Below, piece by piece: positions 38,332 through 48,325 of a stretch of 64,000 nucleotides of DNA. Numbering within the stretch: position 1 is the first letter of the stretch; every line of letters starts with the position of its first letter. The notes beneath the pieces were generated by a model. It was not told where the DNA came from and did not search any database. It saw only the letters and a program-made list of their open reading frames with translations. Both the position numbers and the translations under genes were made by a program. The DNA lies in contig NZ_JAAUOE010000005.1 of the NCBI RefSeq assembly GCF_017114915.1, forward strand, positions 156,768 through 220,767, in the 5' to 3' direction. The DNA is from Pseudomonas frederiksbergensis (GTDB lineage: Bacteria; Pseudomonadota; Gammaproteobacteria; Pseudomonadales; Pseudomonadaceae).

Positions 38332-38481
38332 GGGGCACTCCTGTGCACGCTCGATTGATTGAAGCGCTAAACTCTAGCATCAAAACGATGACTAAAAGCA
38401 CCGTATAGATAAACAGGAGTTTTCATACAAGAACTCAGGTGTCGATAATCTTGCTCGTTGGTAGCGTTCAGGCCCGAGCCC

Positions 38482-40428
38482 TTAAACCCGAAATGCCTGC
38501 ACCGCTGTATGCAACTGCCCACCCAATGTCAGTAAATGTTCGCCTTGGCTGCGCCCTTCACCAATCCTCAGCAAGTTATCCCCACCCAATTGGTGAATCC
38601 GCTCACTGTGATCGCGGATTTCGCTGACAGCGCCGCTCTGCTGGGCGGTGACATCAGCGATGCGCACCGCTGTGTCGGAAATGGTCTGGATCGCTCCGAC
38701 GATTTTATCCAGCGCGCCGTCGGCCGCCTGGGCCTGGCTGGCCGTGGCCTCGGCGTGTTCGACCTGGGCGCGCATGCCTTCGACCGATTGCCGCGCAGCG
38801 GTTTGCAGGCCGGCGATCAGGGTCTGGATCTCGGCGGTGGCACCGGCGGTGCGTTGCGCCAGTGAGCGTACTTCTTCAGCCACCACCGCAAACCCTCGGC
38901 CCATTTCTCCAGCGCGGGCCGCTTCGATGGCGGCGTTCAGGGCCAGCAGGTTGGTCTGGTCGGCAATCGAGCGGATTACCGTCAGTACGCCGCCGATGGT
39001 TGCCGACTCTTCGGCCAGATGTTCGATCATCTGCGCGTTGCCCTGCACTTCACCCACCAGCGCATGCAGCCCGGTGAGGCTCAGGCCGATGACTTGCTGA
39101 CCGTGCTCCACCGCCAGTCCGGCATGGCGACTGGCATCGGCGGCCTGGCTGGCGTCACCGGCGACTTGTTGAATCGTCGCCTCGAGTTCACCGAGAGAGT
39201 CGCGGATCAACGCGGTATCGCCGGCCTGATGCTCGGCGCCGCTGTGCAGGTCATTGCTCAACTCGGCCAGTGTCCGGCTGCTGTCGGCGACCTGCTCGGC
39301 GTTGAGCCGAATGGTCCCCACCAGGTCGACCAGATAGGCACGCAAGCGATTGAGCGAGGCTTGAATGTCATGCAACTCGCGGTTGGTCTTGCCCAATTCA
39401 ATGTCTTGGCTGAAGTCACCCTCGGCCCAGGTCGAAAGCGCTGGCGCCAGGTTGGTCAGGGTTCGGGCCAGGCGTCGCTGCAAGGTGTCGATGAGCAAGG
39501 CGATCAGCAGGATCAGCCCGATCATCACCCCCTGCATCAGCCGCACTTCGCCCTGGATTTGCCCGTGCTGGGCCCGCACCACTGGCTCCAACCCGGCGAT
39601 GGCCTGTTGCACGGCGGTGATTTTCAGGTGCGTCGCGGCGCTGAGGTCGGCGCGTTTCTGGATCTGTTCGCGAGTACGCGCCAGTTCAGCCGGGTAGCGG
39701 GTGAGCAGGCTGTTGAGTTCACGCTTGAGGCTGACGCCGGCATCTTCGGCGACGGCTTTCTCGGTGTTCTCCAGGCCCATCATCGCGGCGAAATCATCGG
39801 TGTTCGATTCACTGCTGGTGGTTACCCCCAGCAATGGCAAGGTGTCCAGTTGTTCAGCCTGAACGCGGATGTTGGCGACTTCGCGCTCGACATCGGCGGC
39901 CAGTTCGCTACGTCCGCTGCTGACCAGCTTGTCCCGGGCCAGAGACAGCTTGCCCAGATGCAGGGAAGCCGCGAGCAAAGGTGTCAGGTACGACGCATTG
40001 CTGCTGGCGTACTGGCTGAGCTGATCGAGGCTGGCGCCGAGTTCGCGTTCGGCTTGCAGCAACAGGGCTTGTGGATCGCCGGCGAGTTTGCCAGCGGCCA
40101 GCAGGTCCGTCTTGCTGAACTCTTCCAGGTTCGACAGGCTGGGACGCAAGGTCTCGGCCAGGGGCGGCGGCAACTCTGCGAGCTCCTTTTGCAGGCTGTC
40201 GATGGCCTGACTGGCGCTGCTCAGGCGCAGGGCATCGCCGCTGGCCAGGTAATCCTCGACGTTGCGCGCCACTTCATTTTGAAACTGCTGAGACAGTCCC
40301 AGGTAACGCTCCATCAACAGATAGGGACGTTCCAGGGCTTTTTGCGACCACCAGAGCGTGGCACCAAGGGCCACGCACACGGCGACCAGAAGGAGGGTAT
40401 TGAGGTTGGTCAACAGCTTCAGACGCAT
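38482..40428 (-). CDS. ctpL: Methyl-accepting chemotaxis transducer, CtpL-like
   Basis: 648 residues. An N-terminal membrane span (about 8-28), a long helical periplasmic sensor domain (about 30-310), a second span (about 310-330, [15 protein letters not shown]), HAMP and a C-terminal signalling domain with the hairpin tip [20 protein letters not shown]. Next to dsbD, as PA4844 ctpL, which is linked to phosphate taxis at low phosphate; the ligand here is inferred from that synteny. Confidence 0.88.
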   Translation of the reverse strand: MRLKLLTNLNTLLLVAVCVALGATLWWSQKALERPYLLMERYLGLSQQFQNEVARNVEDYLASGDALRLSSASQAIDSLQKELAELPPPLAETLRPSLSNLEEFSKTDLLAAGKLAGDPQALLLQAERELGASLDQLSQYASSNASYLTPLLAASLHLGKLSLARDKLVSSGRSELAADVEREVANIRVQAEQLDTLPLLGVTTSSESNTDDFAAMMGLENTEKAVAEDAGVSLKRELNSLLTRYPAELARTREQIQKRADLSAATHLKITAVQQAIAGLEPVVRAQHGQIQGEVRLMQGVMIGLILLIALLIDTLQRRLARTLTNLAPALSTWAEGDFSQDIELGKTNRELHDIQASLNRLRAYLVDLVGTIRLNAEQVADSSRTLAELSNDLHSGAEHQAGDTALIRDSLGELEATIQQVAGDASQAADASRHAGLAVEHGQQVIGLSLTGLHALVGEVQGNAQMIEHLAEESATIGGVLTVIRSIADQTNLLALNAAIEAARAGEMGRGFAVVAEEVRSLAQRTAGATAEIQTLIAGLQTAARQSVEGMRAQVEHAEATASQAQAADGALDKIVGAIQTISDTAVRIADVTAQQSGAVSEIRDHSERIHQLGGDNLLRIGEGRSQGEHLLTLGGQLHTAVQAFRV

Positions 40429-40479
40429 TGCGGGCTACCAACGGCAGAATGGTAAGTGCCTGAAGTTATTGCGTTTGTG

Positions 40480-42150
40480 TTACAGGGTTATGACTGAATC
40501 GGTCGATTCCGATGAAAAGGTGGCACTTTGCTTTGATTCCCGCGCGGCTTGCACGCGGTTGCGTCCGGCGTCCTTGGCGCGGTATAGCGCCTCGTCCGCC
40601 TGGCTGGCCATCAGCAGGCTGTCGGAGCCTTCGCGCAGTTCGACAACGCCGGCGCTGAAGGTGCACCAGAGGTCCTGGGGCTGAGCAGGGTAGTGAATTT
40701 CGGCAAAGCGCTGACGAATTTCATCGAGCACCTTGTAGGCCGATTCGAGATCGGTGTCCGGCATGACGATGGCGAACTCTTCACCGCCGTAGCGGCCGAT
40801 GAAGTCGGTCTTGCGCAATCGTTGCTTGAGGAACAACGCCAGACTCTTGATCACCCGGTCGCCCATGGGGTGGCCGTGGCTGTCGTTGACCCGTTTGAAG
40901 TGGTCGATGTCGAGCATCGCAAAGCTCAGCGGTTTGCTTTCGCGACGGGCGCGGAATGAACAGTCTTCGAGCAATTGCAGAATGTGGGTGTGGTTGTACA
41001 AGCCGGTCAGGCTGTCGCGCACCATCCGCGCTTTCAGATTACGCGCCCGCGCCGCGCGGTTGCGTACGGTGGTGATCAGGTGCCGGGGCTTGATTGGTTT
41101 GGTCAGGAAATCGTCGCCGCCCTCGCTCATGGCGTCGAGCTGTTTGTCCAGATCGTCTTCGGCCGACAGATAAATGATCGGCACGCTGACATAGCGGTCG
41201 TTATGCCGGATCACCTTGGCCAGTTCCGTACCGGTGCAGGCCGGCATGTACATGTCGAGGATGATCAGGTCCGGCTGGAAATCCGCCAGTTCGGCCATGG
41301 CCTGGATCGGTTCGATCAACGTTCGGGTGACGATCCCGGCGCTGTTGAGCAAGCGTTCGGTGTGCAAAGCCTGGGCACGGGAGTCGTCGATGATCAGCAC
41401 TTTATAAGGTTCGTACTGGGCGACGCAGGTCAGCACTTCGATCTTTTCCAGCAGGCTCGAAGCTTCGAGGGTGCCGGTGAGAAACTCCTGGCCGCCGGCG
41501 CGCACGGCGGCGAGGCGGGTCGGAGTATCGGTTTCGTGCAGGCTGAAAAACAACAGCGGCAAGGGCTGGTCCAGGCCTTCCTGGGCTTCGGCCGCCAGTT
41601 TCAGGCCAATGCCGGCGCCACCGAAGTCGACGTCCATGACAATCGCCGCCGGCAAGCGCTCGACCATAGAGGAGCGGAACGCGGCGACACTGTCCAGGGA
41701 TTGGGCGCTGAGCCCGAAGAATTCAAGTTGCTTGGCCAGCCGCTCGGCCCGGTCGTGATCCTGCAGCATCACGTAGATCGGCTTGCGCAGCGGCGGCAGG
41801 AAGGTTTGTTCGAGCTGATCGCCATGGCGCAGGCCGGTGCGGGACAAGCGCTGCATCAGGCGATTGAGGTCGGTGATCAGATCGCTGCTCAGGCGTCCGC
41901 GATTGGCATCCACCGCTTCCAGCGACTGCCCGATGTGGCGCGCCAACTGGGTGTGTTCCGGTTGTTCGAAACGTTCGGCAAAGCGCAGCAGGCGCAGATT
42001 GGCCTCGCTCAGCTCCGACAGGTCGGTGGTGGACCATTCGTTGCGTTGCAGGCGTTGCCATATCTCAAGTATCTGACGAGCCTGATGAATGACCCGCTGG
42101 GCAAAGTGGTGCTTGAGGCGCTCACGGCTGGGGTCTGCTGGCTCGGTCAT
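40480..42150 (-). CDS. gcbA: Diguanylate cyclase with two receiver domains, GcbA-like
   Basis: 556 residues: an N-terminal helical part resembling an Hpt-like bundle (1-115), a receiver-like domain (about 125-245, IVMDVDFGG), a second receiver (about 252-372, with the phospho-Asp in LIILDMYMPACTG), then a GGDEF domain (about 385-540). The active site reads GRYGGEEFAIVMP, and the RKTD inhibitory site sits five residues before it, so product inhibition by cyclic di-GMP is expected. The gene is in the PA4843 (gcbA) position, known to promote surface attachment. It lies 51 bases upstream of ctpL on the same strand. Confidence 0.9.
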   Translation of the reverse strand: MTEPADPSRERLKHHFAQRVIHQARQILEIWQRLQRNEWSTTDLSELSEANLRLLRFAERFEQPEHTQLARHIGQSLEAVDANRGRLSSDLITDLNRLMQRLSRTGLRHGDQLEQTFLPPLRKPIYVMLQDHDRAERLAKQLEFFGLSAQSLDSVAAFRSSMVERLPAAIVMDVDFGGAGIGLKLAAEAQEGLDQPLPLLFFSLHETDTPTRLAAVRAGGQEFLTGTLEASSLLEKIEVLTCVAQYEPYKVLIIDDSRAQALHTERLLNSAGIVTRTLIEPIQAMAELADFQPDLIILDMYMPACTGTELAKVIRHNDRYVSVPIIYLSAEDDLDKQLDAMSEGGDDFLTKPIKPRHLITTVRNRAARARNLKARMVRDSLTGLYNHTHILQLLEDCSFRARRESKPLSFAMLDIDHFKRVNDSHGHPMGDRVIKSLALFLKQRLRKTDFIGRYGGEEFAIVMPDTDLESAYKVLDEIRQRFAEIHYPAQPQDLWCTFSAGVVELREGSDSLLMASQADEALYRAKDAGRNRVQAARESKQSATFSSESTDSVITL

Positions 42151-42439
42151 ATCCTGACTACTAGTTAGGGTGCATGCTGAGATCGACTGGTGGCTCTATG
42201 CTAGCACCTCTTTTCAATTGCACGAGTGTCGTATGTCAATAATCTGCAAAGCGACTTCATTCAGTTTCTGACCGACTGGTCGCATAGGCTCAACGCTGTG
42301 CTTCATTTATAGTGGCGGCTCGATTGCAGTCATTGCGTGGTTCGCTGTGCCCCGCTGGATTTAATGCGCGGCAAATGAGGCACGATGGCGTAGGGTTGTG
42401 GTCGAACCGATGAACTCAAGTGATTGAAAGGATATCGCC
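42151..42439 (+). promoter_or_regulatory. Divergent intergenic region gcbA / DUF2333
   Basis: 289 bases with no gene. A possible -10 box (tatagt, about 42308) lies in a plus-oriented context upstream of the DUF2333 gene, with a weak -35. A ribosome site gaaagga precedes the ATG at 42440. No operator was recognised. Confidence 0.35.
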
Positions 42440-43507
42440 ATGCTGGACTGGAAGAACCGCACGGGCAGCGCGCCTGAGCGCGCCGCTGAACCAAAATCGG
42501 CCACCCGCAGTTATTTCGGCGGCCTGTTGTTCAGTCGGGCGTTGGCCACCCTGATTGGCCTTTACCTGTTGGTGGCAATCGCGCTGGGCTGGTACTGGAG
42601 CCAGGAGCCGGCGCTGTTCCCGGTTCAGCAGAATGCCCAGGTGGCGGCCGAGAAAGAAGGCAAGCAGATGGTGGTCGGGTACACCACGGTGGAAACCCTC
42701 AAAACCGTCGCCGGTACCTTGCTGACCAAGCCGGGTGGCTATATTTCCAACGACCGTTTCCCGCCGGGTCTGTGGATGGACAACATGTCGAGCTGGGAAT
42801 ATGGCGTGCTGGTCCAGGTCCGCGACCTGAGCCGTGCGTTGCGTAAAGACTTCGCCCGTTCCCAGTCGCAGTCCGCCGAAGACGCCGACCTGGCCAAGGC
42901 CGAGCCGCGCTTCAACTTCGACAACAAGAGCTGGGTGCTGCCATCCAGTGAGTCCGAGTACCTGGAAGGCATCAATTCTCTGAGCCGCTATCAGGCACGC
43001 CTGTCGGGGGCAGACCAGAAAAGCGCGCTGTTCTACGCCCGCGCCGACAACCTGAACAACTGGCTGGGTGATGTGGGGACCCGTCTGGGCTCGCTGTCGC
43101 AACGGCTGTCGGCCAGCGTTGGCCGGGTCAAGCTCAACACCGCGCTGAAAACCGAAGTCCCGGCGCTCGGCCAGGTGCCGCAGGTTGACGAAGAAGTCGT
43201 CGAAACCCCGTGGCTGCAGATCGACAACGTGTTCTACGAAGCCCGCGGTCAGGCCTGGGCATTGTCCCATCTGTTGCGCGCCATCGAGGTCGACTTCGCC
43301 GATGTGCTGGCGAAGAAAAACGCCACGGTCAGCGTGCGCCAGATCATCCGTGAGTTGGAGGCCTCGCAAGAGCCGGTCTGGAGCCCGATGATCCTCAACG
43401 GCAGCGGCTTCGGCGTGCTGGCTAACCACTCGCTGGTCATGGCCAACTACATCTCCCGGGCCAACGCCGCGGTGATTGACTTGCGTCAGTTGCTCAATCA
43501 GGGCTGA
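42440..43507 (+). CDS. DUF2333 family membrane protein
   Basis: 355 residues. One N-terminal membrane span (about 33-53, ALATLIGLYLLVAIALGW) precedes a large soluble domain rich in Arg/Ser and coiled-coil helices; the family signature region is SYWSQ-like near WYWSQEPALF and the middle WLGDVGTRLGSLSQRLS. It matches PA4842 in position. Function is unknown. It is followed three bases later by the Nudix gene. Confidence 0.88.
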   Translation: MLDWKNRTGSAPERAAEPKSATRSYFGGLLFSRALATLIGLYLLVAIALGWYWSQEPALFPVQQNAQVAAEKEGKQMVVGYTTVETLKTVAGTLLTKPGGYISNDRFPPGLWMDNMSSWEYGVLVQVRDLSRALRKDFARSQSQSAEDADLAKAEPRFNFDNKSWVLPSSESEYLEGINSLSRYQARLSGADQKSALFYARADNLNNWLGDVGTRLGSLSQRLSASVGRVKLNTALKTEVPALGQVPQVDEEVVETPWLQIDNVFYEARGQAWALSHLLRAIEVDFADVLAKKNATVSVRQIIRELEASQEPVWSPMILNGSGFGVLANHSLVMANYISRANAAVIDLRQLLNQG

Positions 43508-43510
43508 GTC

Positions 43511-44080
43511 ATGGTTGATAACTCCCTCGATGGCAAGCGGGAGGCCGCCCATCGCGCGGCCTCCGATGCCGAACAGATCGCCTGGGTCGACGAGCAGGAC
43601 AACCTGCTCGGCGCCTTGGTGCGCTCGGACCTGCGTGAACGCGGGCTGATCGGGCGCGGCACCTACATCATGCTGTTCAATTCTGCCGGTGAGCTGTGCG
43701 TGCACCGGCGCACCCTGAGCAAAGCGATCTATCCCGGTTATTGGGATGTGGCGGCCGGCGGCATGGTGCTGGCCACCGAGACCTACGCCGAATCGGCGGC
43801 CCGTGAGCTGGAGGAAGAGCTGGGTGTGAGCGGTGTGGAGCTGACCGCCCATGATCACTTTTTCTTCGAGGACACCGGCAACCGGCTCTGGTGTTCAGCG
43901 TTTTCGGCGGTGTGGGATGGTCCGTTGATCCTGCAGCCGGAAGAAGTGCTCGAAGCGCGCTTCATTTCCGTTGAACAGGTGATGCTGGAAATCGAGCAAA
44001 AGCCTTACTGCCCGGACTCTCTGGCGGCGTTGAAGCGCTATCTGAAGGCTCAGCAAAGCAACGTCGCAAAGAAGGTATAA
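43511..44080 (+). CDS. Nudix hydrolase, YfcD-like
   Basis: 189 residues. The Nudix box GGMVLATETYAESAARELEE-EL-G is complete near residues 79-101, with upstream GYWDVAA. Similar to YfcD/IPP-isomerase-like Nudix proteins; the substrate is unknown. It is the third gene of a plus-strand set after DUF2333 (3-base gap). Confidence 0.92.
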   Translation: MVDNSLDGKREAAHRAASDAEQIAWVDEQDNLLGALVRSDLRERGLIGRGTYIMLFNSAGELCVHRRTLSKAIYPGYWDVAAGGMVLATETYAESAARELEEELGVSGVELTAHDHFFFEDTGNRLWCSAFSAVWDGPLILQPEEVLEARFISVEQVMLEIEQKPYCPDSLAALKRYLKAQQSNVAKKV

Positions 44081-44263
44081 ATTGGCGCCGATTGGCTCTT
44101 AGCAAGTCGGCTTTTTGCCGGTACACTGCGCGACCTTTTCAAACTGAACCGGCAGTGCCCCATGTAGGAGCGGTTCAGTAGCGCTGCCCCTGCCTGAGTG
44201 GGGCTTCGCGGTCGATGGCACCGGGTGCCGCGACCAGTCTTTGTCCTCCCAAGAGGATTGCCG

Positions 44264-44635
44264 GTGGCCAAAAAAGCCGCATCCTTCGCCGCCCTTGGTG
44301 GCCTGGTATTTTCCACCGACGCAGGTCGTCATTGCCCCGATTGCCGTCAACCGGTGGATGCCTGCATCTGCAAACAAACCGTCATCCCGGCCGGCGACGG
44401 CATCGCTCGCGTGCGTCGCGAAAGCAAGGGCCGCGGCGGCAAGACGGTGACCACCATCACCGGTGTGCCGTTGGCCGAAGACGCGCTCAAGGAACTGGCC
44501 ACCACGTTGAAGAAACGTTGCGGGACCGGTGGGGCGTTGAAAGACGGGATCATCGAAATCCAGGGCGATCATGTCGAGCTACTCTTGGCCGAGCTGATCA
44601 AACACGGTTTCAAAGCGAAGAAGTCCGGCGGCTAG
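44264..44635 (+). CDS. Translation initiation factor SUI1/eIF1 family protein
   Basis: 123 residues from GTG 44264, chosen because aagagga lies 7 bases before it. The N-terminus has a short Cys-rich motif (HCPDCRQPVDACIC), followed by the SUI1 fold (GRGGKTVTTITGVPL ... GGALKDGIIEIQGDH). Bacterial members (YciH) bind the ribosome and are thought to affect start-site fidelity. The gene is in the PA4840 position. Confidence 0.92.
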   Translation: MAKKAASFAALGGLVFSTDAGRHCPDCRQPVDACICKQTVIPAGDGIARVRRESKGRGGKTVTTITGVPLAEDALKELATTLKKRCGTGGALKDGIIEIQGDHVELLLAELIKHGFKAKKSGG

Positions 44636-44639
44636 CAGC

Positions 44640-44717
44640 CTCTGTGAAAACCACCCGCGGCTTGATCCAGTCCCGATTTCATTCGGGGCTGGCGTCGTCA
44701 CCATGGTTTTCACAGAG
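44640..44717 (+). terminator. Long inverted repeat after the SUI1 gene
   Basis: Arms ctctgtgaaaacca (44640-44653) and tggttttcacagag (44704-44717), with an inner pair ccagtcccga / tcggggctgg. It makes a stable hairpin but has no T run, so it may act as a Rho-independent-like end or as a regulatory structure ahead of speA. Confidence 0.55.
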
Positions 44718-44855
44718 CCTGTTCATGACCGGTTTCTAAACTCACTGCAGTCAGCGAGGTCTACCCCCTCGTTGACGAACCGTCATTTTCATTCTTTAGA
44801 CTGCGCCGGCCTGAACTCAAGGCGACGCTCTATGACTTCTTTATAGGGGACTTCG

Positions 44856-46769
44856 ATGTCCGTACGACGCACACGCAAAGACGATGGCAGCCAATGGACA
44901 GTTGCGGACAGCCGCAGTGTTTACGGGATTCGCCATTGGGGGGCCGGGTATTTCGCGATCAATGACGCCGGTCGCGTCGAAGTTCGTCCGAACGGCCCGA
45001 CCAGTTCGCCTATCGACCTGTTCGAGCAAGTCGACCAACTGCGCAAAAGCGGTTTGTCCTTGCCGTTGCTGGTGCGTTTCCCCGACATCCTGCAAGACCG
45101 CGTGCGTCAGCTGACCGGCGCGTTCGACGCCAACATCGAGCGCCTGGAATACCAGAGCAAGTACACCGCGCTGTACCCGATCAAGGTCAACCAGCAGGAA
45201 GCGGTGATCGAAAACATCATCGCCACCCAGAACGTATCGATCGGCCTGGAAGCCGGTTCCAAGCCGGAGCTGCTGGCGGTACTGGCCCTGGCGCCGAAGG
45301 GCGGCACCATCGTCTGCAACGGTTACAAGGACCGTGAGTTCATCCGTCTGGCGCTGATGGGCCAGAAGCTGGGCCACAACGTATTCATCGTGATCGAGAA
45401 AGAATCCGAAGTCGGCCTGGTGATCGAAGAAGCGGCGTCGCTCAAGGTCAAGCCGCAGGTCGGTCTGCGTGTGCGTCTGTCGTCCCTGGCGTCGAGCAAG
45501 TGGGCAGACACCGGTGGCGAAAAATCCAAGTTCGGCCTGTCGGCGGCGCAACTGCTGTCGGTGGTCGAGCGTTTCCGCGCTGCCGGTCTGGATCAGGGCA
45601 TTCGCCTGCTGCACTTCCACATGGGCTCGCAGATCGCCAACCTGGCGGACTACCAGCACGGCTTCAAGGAAGCGATCCGTTACTACGGCGAGTTGCGCAA
45701 CCTTGGCCTGCCGGTGGATCACATCGACGTCGGCGGCGGTTTGGGCGTGGACTACGACGGTACTCACTCGCGTAACGCCAGTTCGATCAACTACGACATG
45801 GACGATTACGCCGGTGTCGTGGTCGGGATGCTCAAGGAGTTCTGCGACGCGCAGAGCCTGCCGCACCCGAACATTTTCTCTGAAAGCGGCCGCTCCCTGA
45901 CTGCTCACCACGCCATGCTGGTGGTGCAGGTGACCGACGTCGAGAAACACAACGACGACGTGCCGAAGATCGATAACAAGGAAGAGCTGCCGGAAACCGT
46001 GCAGTGGCTGGTTGACCTGCTCGGCCCGACCGACATCGAAATGGTCACCGAGACCTATTGGCGCGCCACGCATTACATGAGCGACGTGGCCACCCAATAC
46101 GCCGATGGCAAGCTGACCCTGGCGCAAAAAGCCCTGGCCGAGCAATGCTACTTCGCCGTGTGCCGCCGCCTGCATAACTCGTTGAAGGCGCGTCAGCGCT
46201 CCCACCGTCAGGTGCTCGACGAACTCAACGACAAGCTGGCCGATAAGTACATCTGCAACTTCTCGGTATTCCAGAGCCTGCCGGACACCTGGGCCATCGG
46301 CCAGGTCCTGCCGATTCTGCCGCTGCACCGTCTCGACGAAGAGCCGCTGCGCCGTGCCGTGCTGCAAGACCTGACCTGCGACTCCGACGGCAAAATCAAG
46401 CAGTACGTCGACGAGCAGAGCATCGAGACCAGCCTGCCGGTACACGGTCTGAATGATGGCGAGGACTACCTGCTGGGGATCTTCCTGGTGGGCGCCTACC
46501 AGGAAATTCTCGGCGACATGCACAACCTGTTCGGTGACACCGACTCGGTGAACATCTACCAGAATGCCGACGGCAGCGTGTACCACGCCGGTATCGAAAC
46601 CCATGACACCATCGAAGACATGCTGCGTTACGTGCACTTGTCGCCGGAAGAGCTGATGACCCACTACCGTGACAAGTGCGCCAGTGCCCGCATCAGCGCC
46701 GCCGAGCGCACCCAGTTCCTCGACGCCTTGCGTCTGGGCCTGACCCGTTCGTCTTACCTGTCTTCTTGA
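44856..46769 (+). CDS. speA: Biosynthetic arginine decarboxylase
   Basis: 637 residues, the usual length for PLP-dependent SpeA, which makes agmatine for putrescine synthesis. The Schiff-base lysine lies in [13 protein letters not shown] near residue 107; [11 protein letters not shown] and the glycine-rich [10 protein letters not shown] bind PLP, and the late [12 protein letters not shown] region is typical. The ATG at 44856 follows ataggggactt. Upstream, 44636-44855 holds the inverted repeat and a promoter region but no gene. Confidence 0.97.
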   Translation: MSVRRTRKDDGSQWTVADSRSVYGIRHWGAGYFAINDAGRVEVRPNGPTSSPIDLFEQVDQLRKSGLSLPLLVRFPDILQDRVRQLTGAFDANIERLEYQSKYTALYPIKVNQQEAVIENIIATQNVSIGLEAGSKPELLAVLALAPKGGTIVCNGYKDREFIRLALMGQKLGHNVFIVIEKESEVGLVIEEAASLKVKPQVGLRVRLSSLASSKWADTGGEKSKFGLSAAQLLSVVERFRAAGLDQGIRLLHFHMGSQIANLADYQHGFKEAIRYYGELRNLGLPVDHIDVGGGLGVDYDGTHSRNASSINYDMDDYAGVVVGMLKEFCDAQSLPHPNIFSESGRSLTAHHAMLVVQVTDVEKHNDDVPKIDNKEELPETVQWLVDLLGPTDIEMVTETYWRATHYMSDVATQYADGKLTLAQKALAEQCYFAVCRRLHNSLKARQRSHRQVLDELNDKLADKYICNFSVFQSLPDTWAIGQVLPILPLHRLDEEPLRRAVLQDLTCDSDGKIKQYVDEQSIETSLPVHGLNDGEDYLLGIFLVGAYQEILGDMHNLFGDTDSVNIYQNADGSVYHAGIETHDTIEDMLRYVHLSPEELMTHYRDKCASARISAAERTQFLDALRLGLTRSSYLSS

Positions 46770-46789
46770 GGTAAGACACCGCGCCCATC

Positions 46790-46836
46790 AGGTTGTCTGA
46801 AAATTCTCTGCACGTTGCGGAATTTTCAGATGACCT
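46790..46836 (+). terminator. Hairpin after speA
   Basis: A 17-base imperfect stem, aggttgtctgaaaattc / gaattttcagatgacct, around a 13-base loop, 20 bases after the speA stop. It lacks a T run in a strict sense but is flanked by AT-rich bases and probably ends speA transcription. The rest of 46837-47002 shows no gene. Confidence 0.6.
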
Positions 46837-47002
46837 GGTGCGGGGCTTCTCTTTTTTCAAGCGAAATGACCCACAGACCGGGCTATCCAAGCGATGTGGT
46901 CTTCTTTTCGCGTAGGTCATTTCCTAAGTTGTACTTCGGCACTCTACTCGGCCATGTCTCTCAGCGAGAATCCCCGGCCGCCCCTCCTGTAGAGAATCGC
47001 CA

Positions 47003-48325
47003 ATGTTCGATCCAGTCAACGAGCCGTCATTTCGTCTGGATATAGCGGGTCTTCCCGACTCCTTTGAGGTCTTGGCCTTTACCGGTAGTGAAGCGATCAG
47101 CGAGCCTTTTGCGTTCGACGTGGATCTGCTGAACGATGACCCGACCCTGGACCTTGCAAGCCTGCTGTACCGCTCGGCCTTTTTGCACTTCGGGCCGCAG
47201 GGGGAGGGTATTCACGGGCAGTTGCTTGGCCTCGTTCAGCTTGGCCATGGCGTCGAACCCAGACTATGTCGTGCGCGTCTGGGACCCAGGCTGGCGTGTC
47301 TGGCCCAGCGCTTCAATCAGCGAATCTTCAGTGATCGCTCGGTGCCGCAGATTCTCGCGCAGGTACTCAAGGAGCACGGCATCGCCGGCAAGGATCGCCG
47401 CTTCGACCTGAGCGGCGATTACCCGCCCCGTGATTTTTGTACGCAGTACCGGGAATCGGATCTGCAGTTTCTCCAGCGTCTGTGCGCCCAGGAACGGCTT
47501 CATTATTACTTTGAGCACCGCGTCCGCGGGCACTGTCTGGTTTTCGGCGATGGCCTGGGGCAGTTTCGTCGTGGCGAAGAGAGCGTCTTCGAGGGCGAGA
47601 GCGAACGGCCGGGAGTGCATCGGTTCAAGCTGCACGGCTGCGGGCAGGTTGCCGAAGGCCAGACGAACCTGGCGACGCTGCGCAGCGGGCAACTGATGCC
47701 GCTGTCCGGCCATCCGTGTGCGGACTGGAATCGTCTCTGGCTATTGACCCATGTCGAGCACCAGGGCGGGCAAGAGCCCGCGTTTTTTTATCGCAATCAG
47801 TTGCGTGTCGTTGCACAGGAGGTGCCTTTCATGGCGGCTCATTCGGTGGGGAAGCCCAGGATGCACAGCGTGCAGCGGGCGTGGGTGGTCGACGTCGGTG
47901 AATCTCGACCCGATCCCTCCAGACCGGTTGCCGTGCAGTTTGACTGGCTTTACCAGGGCGAAGGCGCGGCGCCCAGCCACTGCTGGTTGCCGTTGGCTCC
48001 CGGGCTGGAAGGCACGGGCGCCATGCCGTTGAGTGACGGCGCACAGGTGCTGGTGAGTTTTATCGAAGGCGATCCGGATCAACCCTTGATCAGCGGATTT
48101 CTTCCTGGACCACTTTCCAGCACAGAGTCAGTCATGCCCGACCTGCTATCGGCCTCGACGACTGAAACCAGCCGCGCAATCGATGGTTTATCGGGCTTGC
48201 TGCAATCCAGCGAACCCTTGGTGCTTTTGTGCCTGCTGCCTGGTGGGGGGAGTTTCAGTCATTGTGCGCAGTCCTTCTGCACCTGCCGGGCGGCGACGCA
48301 GCTTGACCAGAGCGGTGCGGCATGA
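47003..48325 (+). CDS. Short type VI secretion tip protein VgrG
   Basis: 440 residues. The N-terminal gp27-like part (VLAFTGSEAISEPFAFDVDL) and the gp5/OB-fold part (YRESDLQFLQRL, ... PMPLSDGAQVLVSFIEGDPDQPLISGFLPG) are clear. The beta-helix spike and any C-terminal toxin are missing: VgrG proteins are usually above 600 residues, while this one ends in an odd, Cys-containing tail (PGGGSFSHCAQSFCTC) of about 65 residues. It is followed by DUF4123 with a 4-base overlap. No other type VI gene occurs in the window, so it would serve a machine encoded elsewhere. Confidence 0.85.
   Translation: MFDPVNEPSFRLDIAGLPDSFEVLAFTGSEAISEPFAFDVDLLNDDPTLDLASLLYRSAFLHFGPQGEGIHGQLLGLVQLGHGVEPRLCRARLGPRLACLAQRFNQRIFSDRSVPQILAQVLKEHGIAGKDRRFDLSGDYPPRDFCTQYRESDLQFLQRLCAQERLHYYFEHRVRGHCLVFGDGLGQFRRGEESVFEGESERPGVHRFKLHGCGQVAEGQTNLATLRSGQLMPLSGHPCADWNRLWLLTHVEHQGGQEPAFFYRNQLRVVAQEVPFMAAHSVGKPRMHSVQRAWVVDVGESRPDPSRPVAVQFDWLYQGEGAAPSHCWLPLAPGLEGTGAMPLSDGAQVLVSFIEGDPDQPLISGFLPGPLSSTESVMPDLLSASTTETSRAIDGLSGLLQSSEPLVLLCLLPGGGSFSHCAQSFCTCRAATQLDQSGAA

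Noticed and set aside
44841..46664. 607-residue minus-strand frame antisense to speA
   Set aside because: speA is certain on the plus strand; the antisense product is low-complexity His/Val/Gln-rich.
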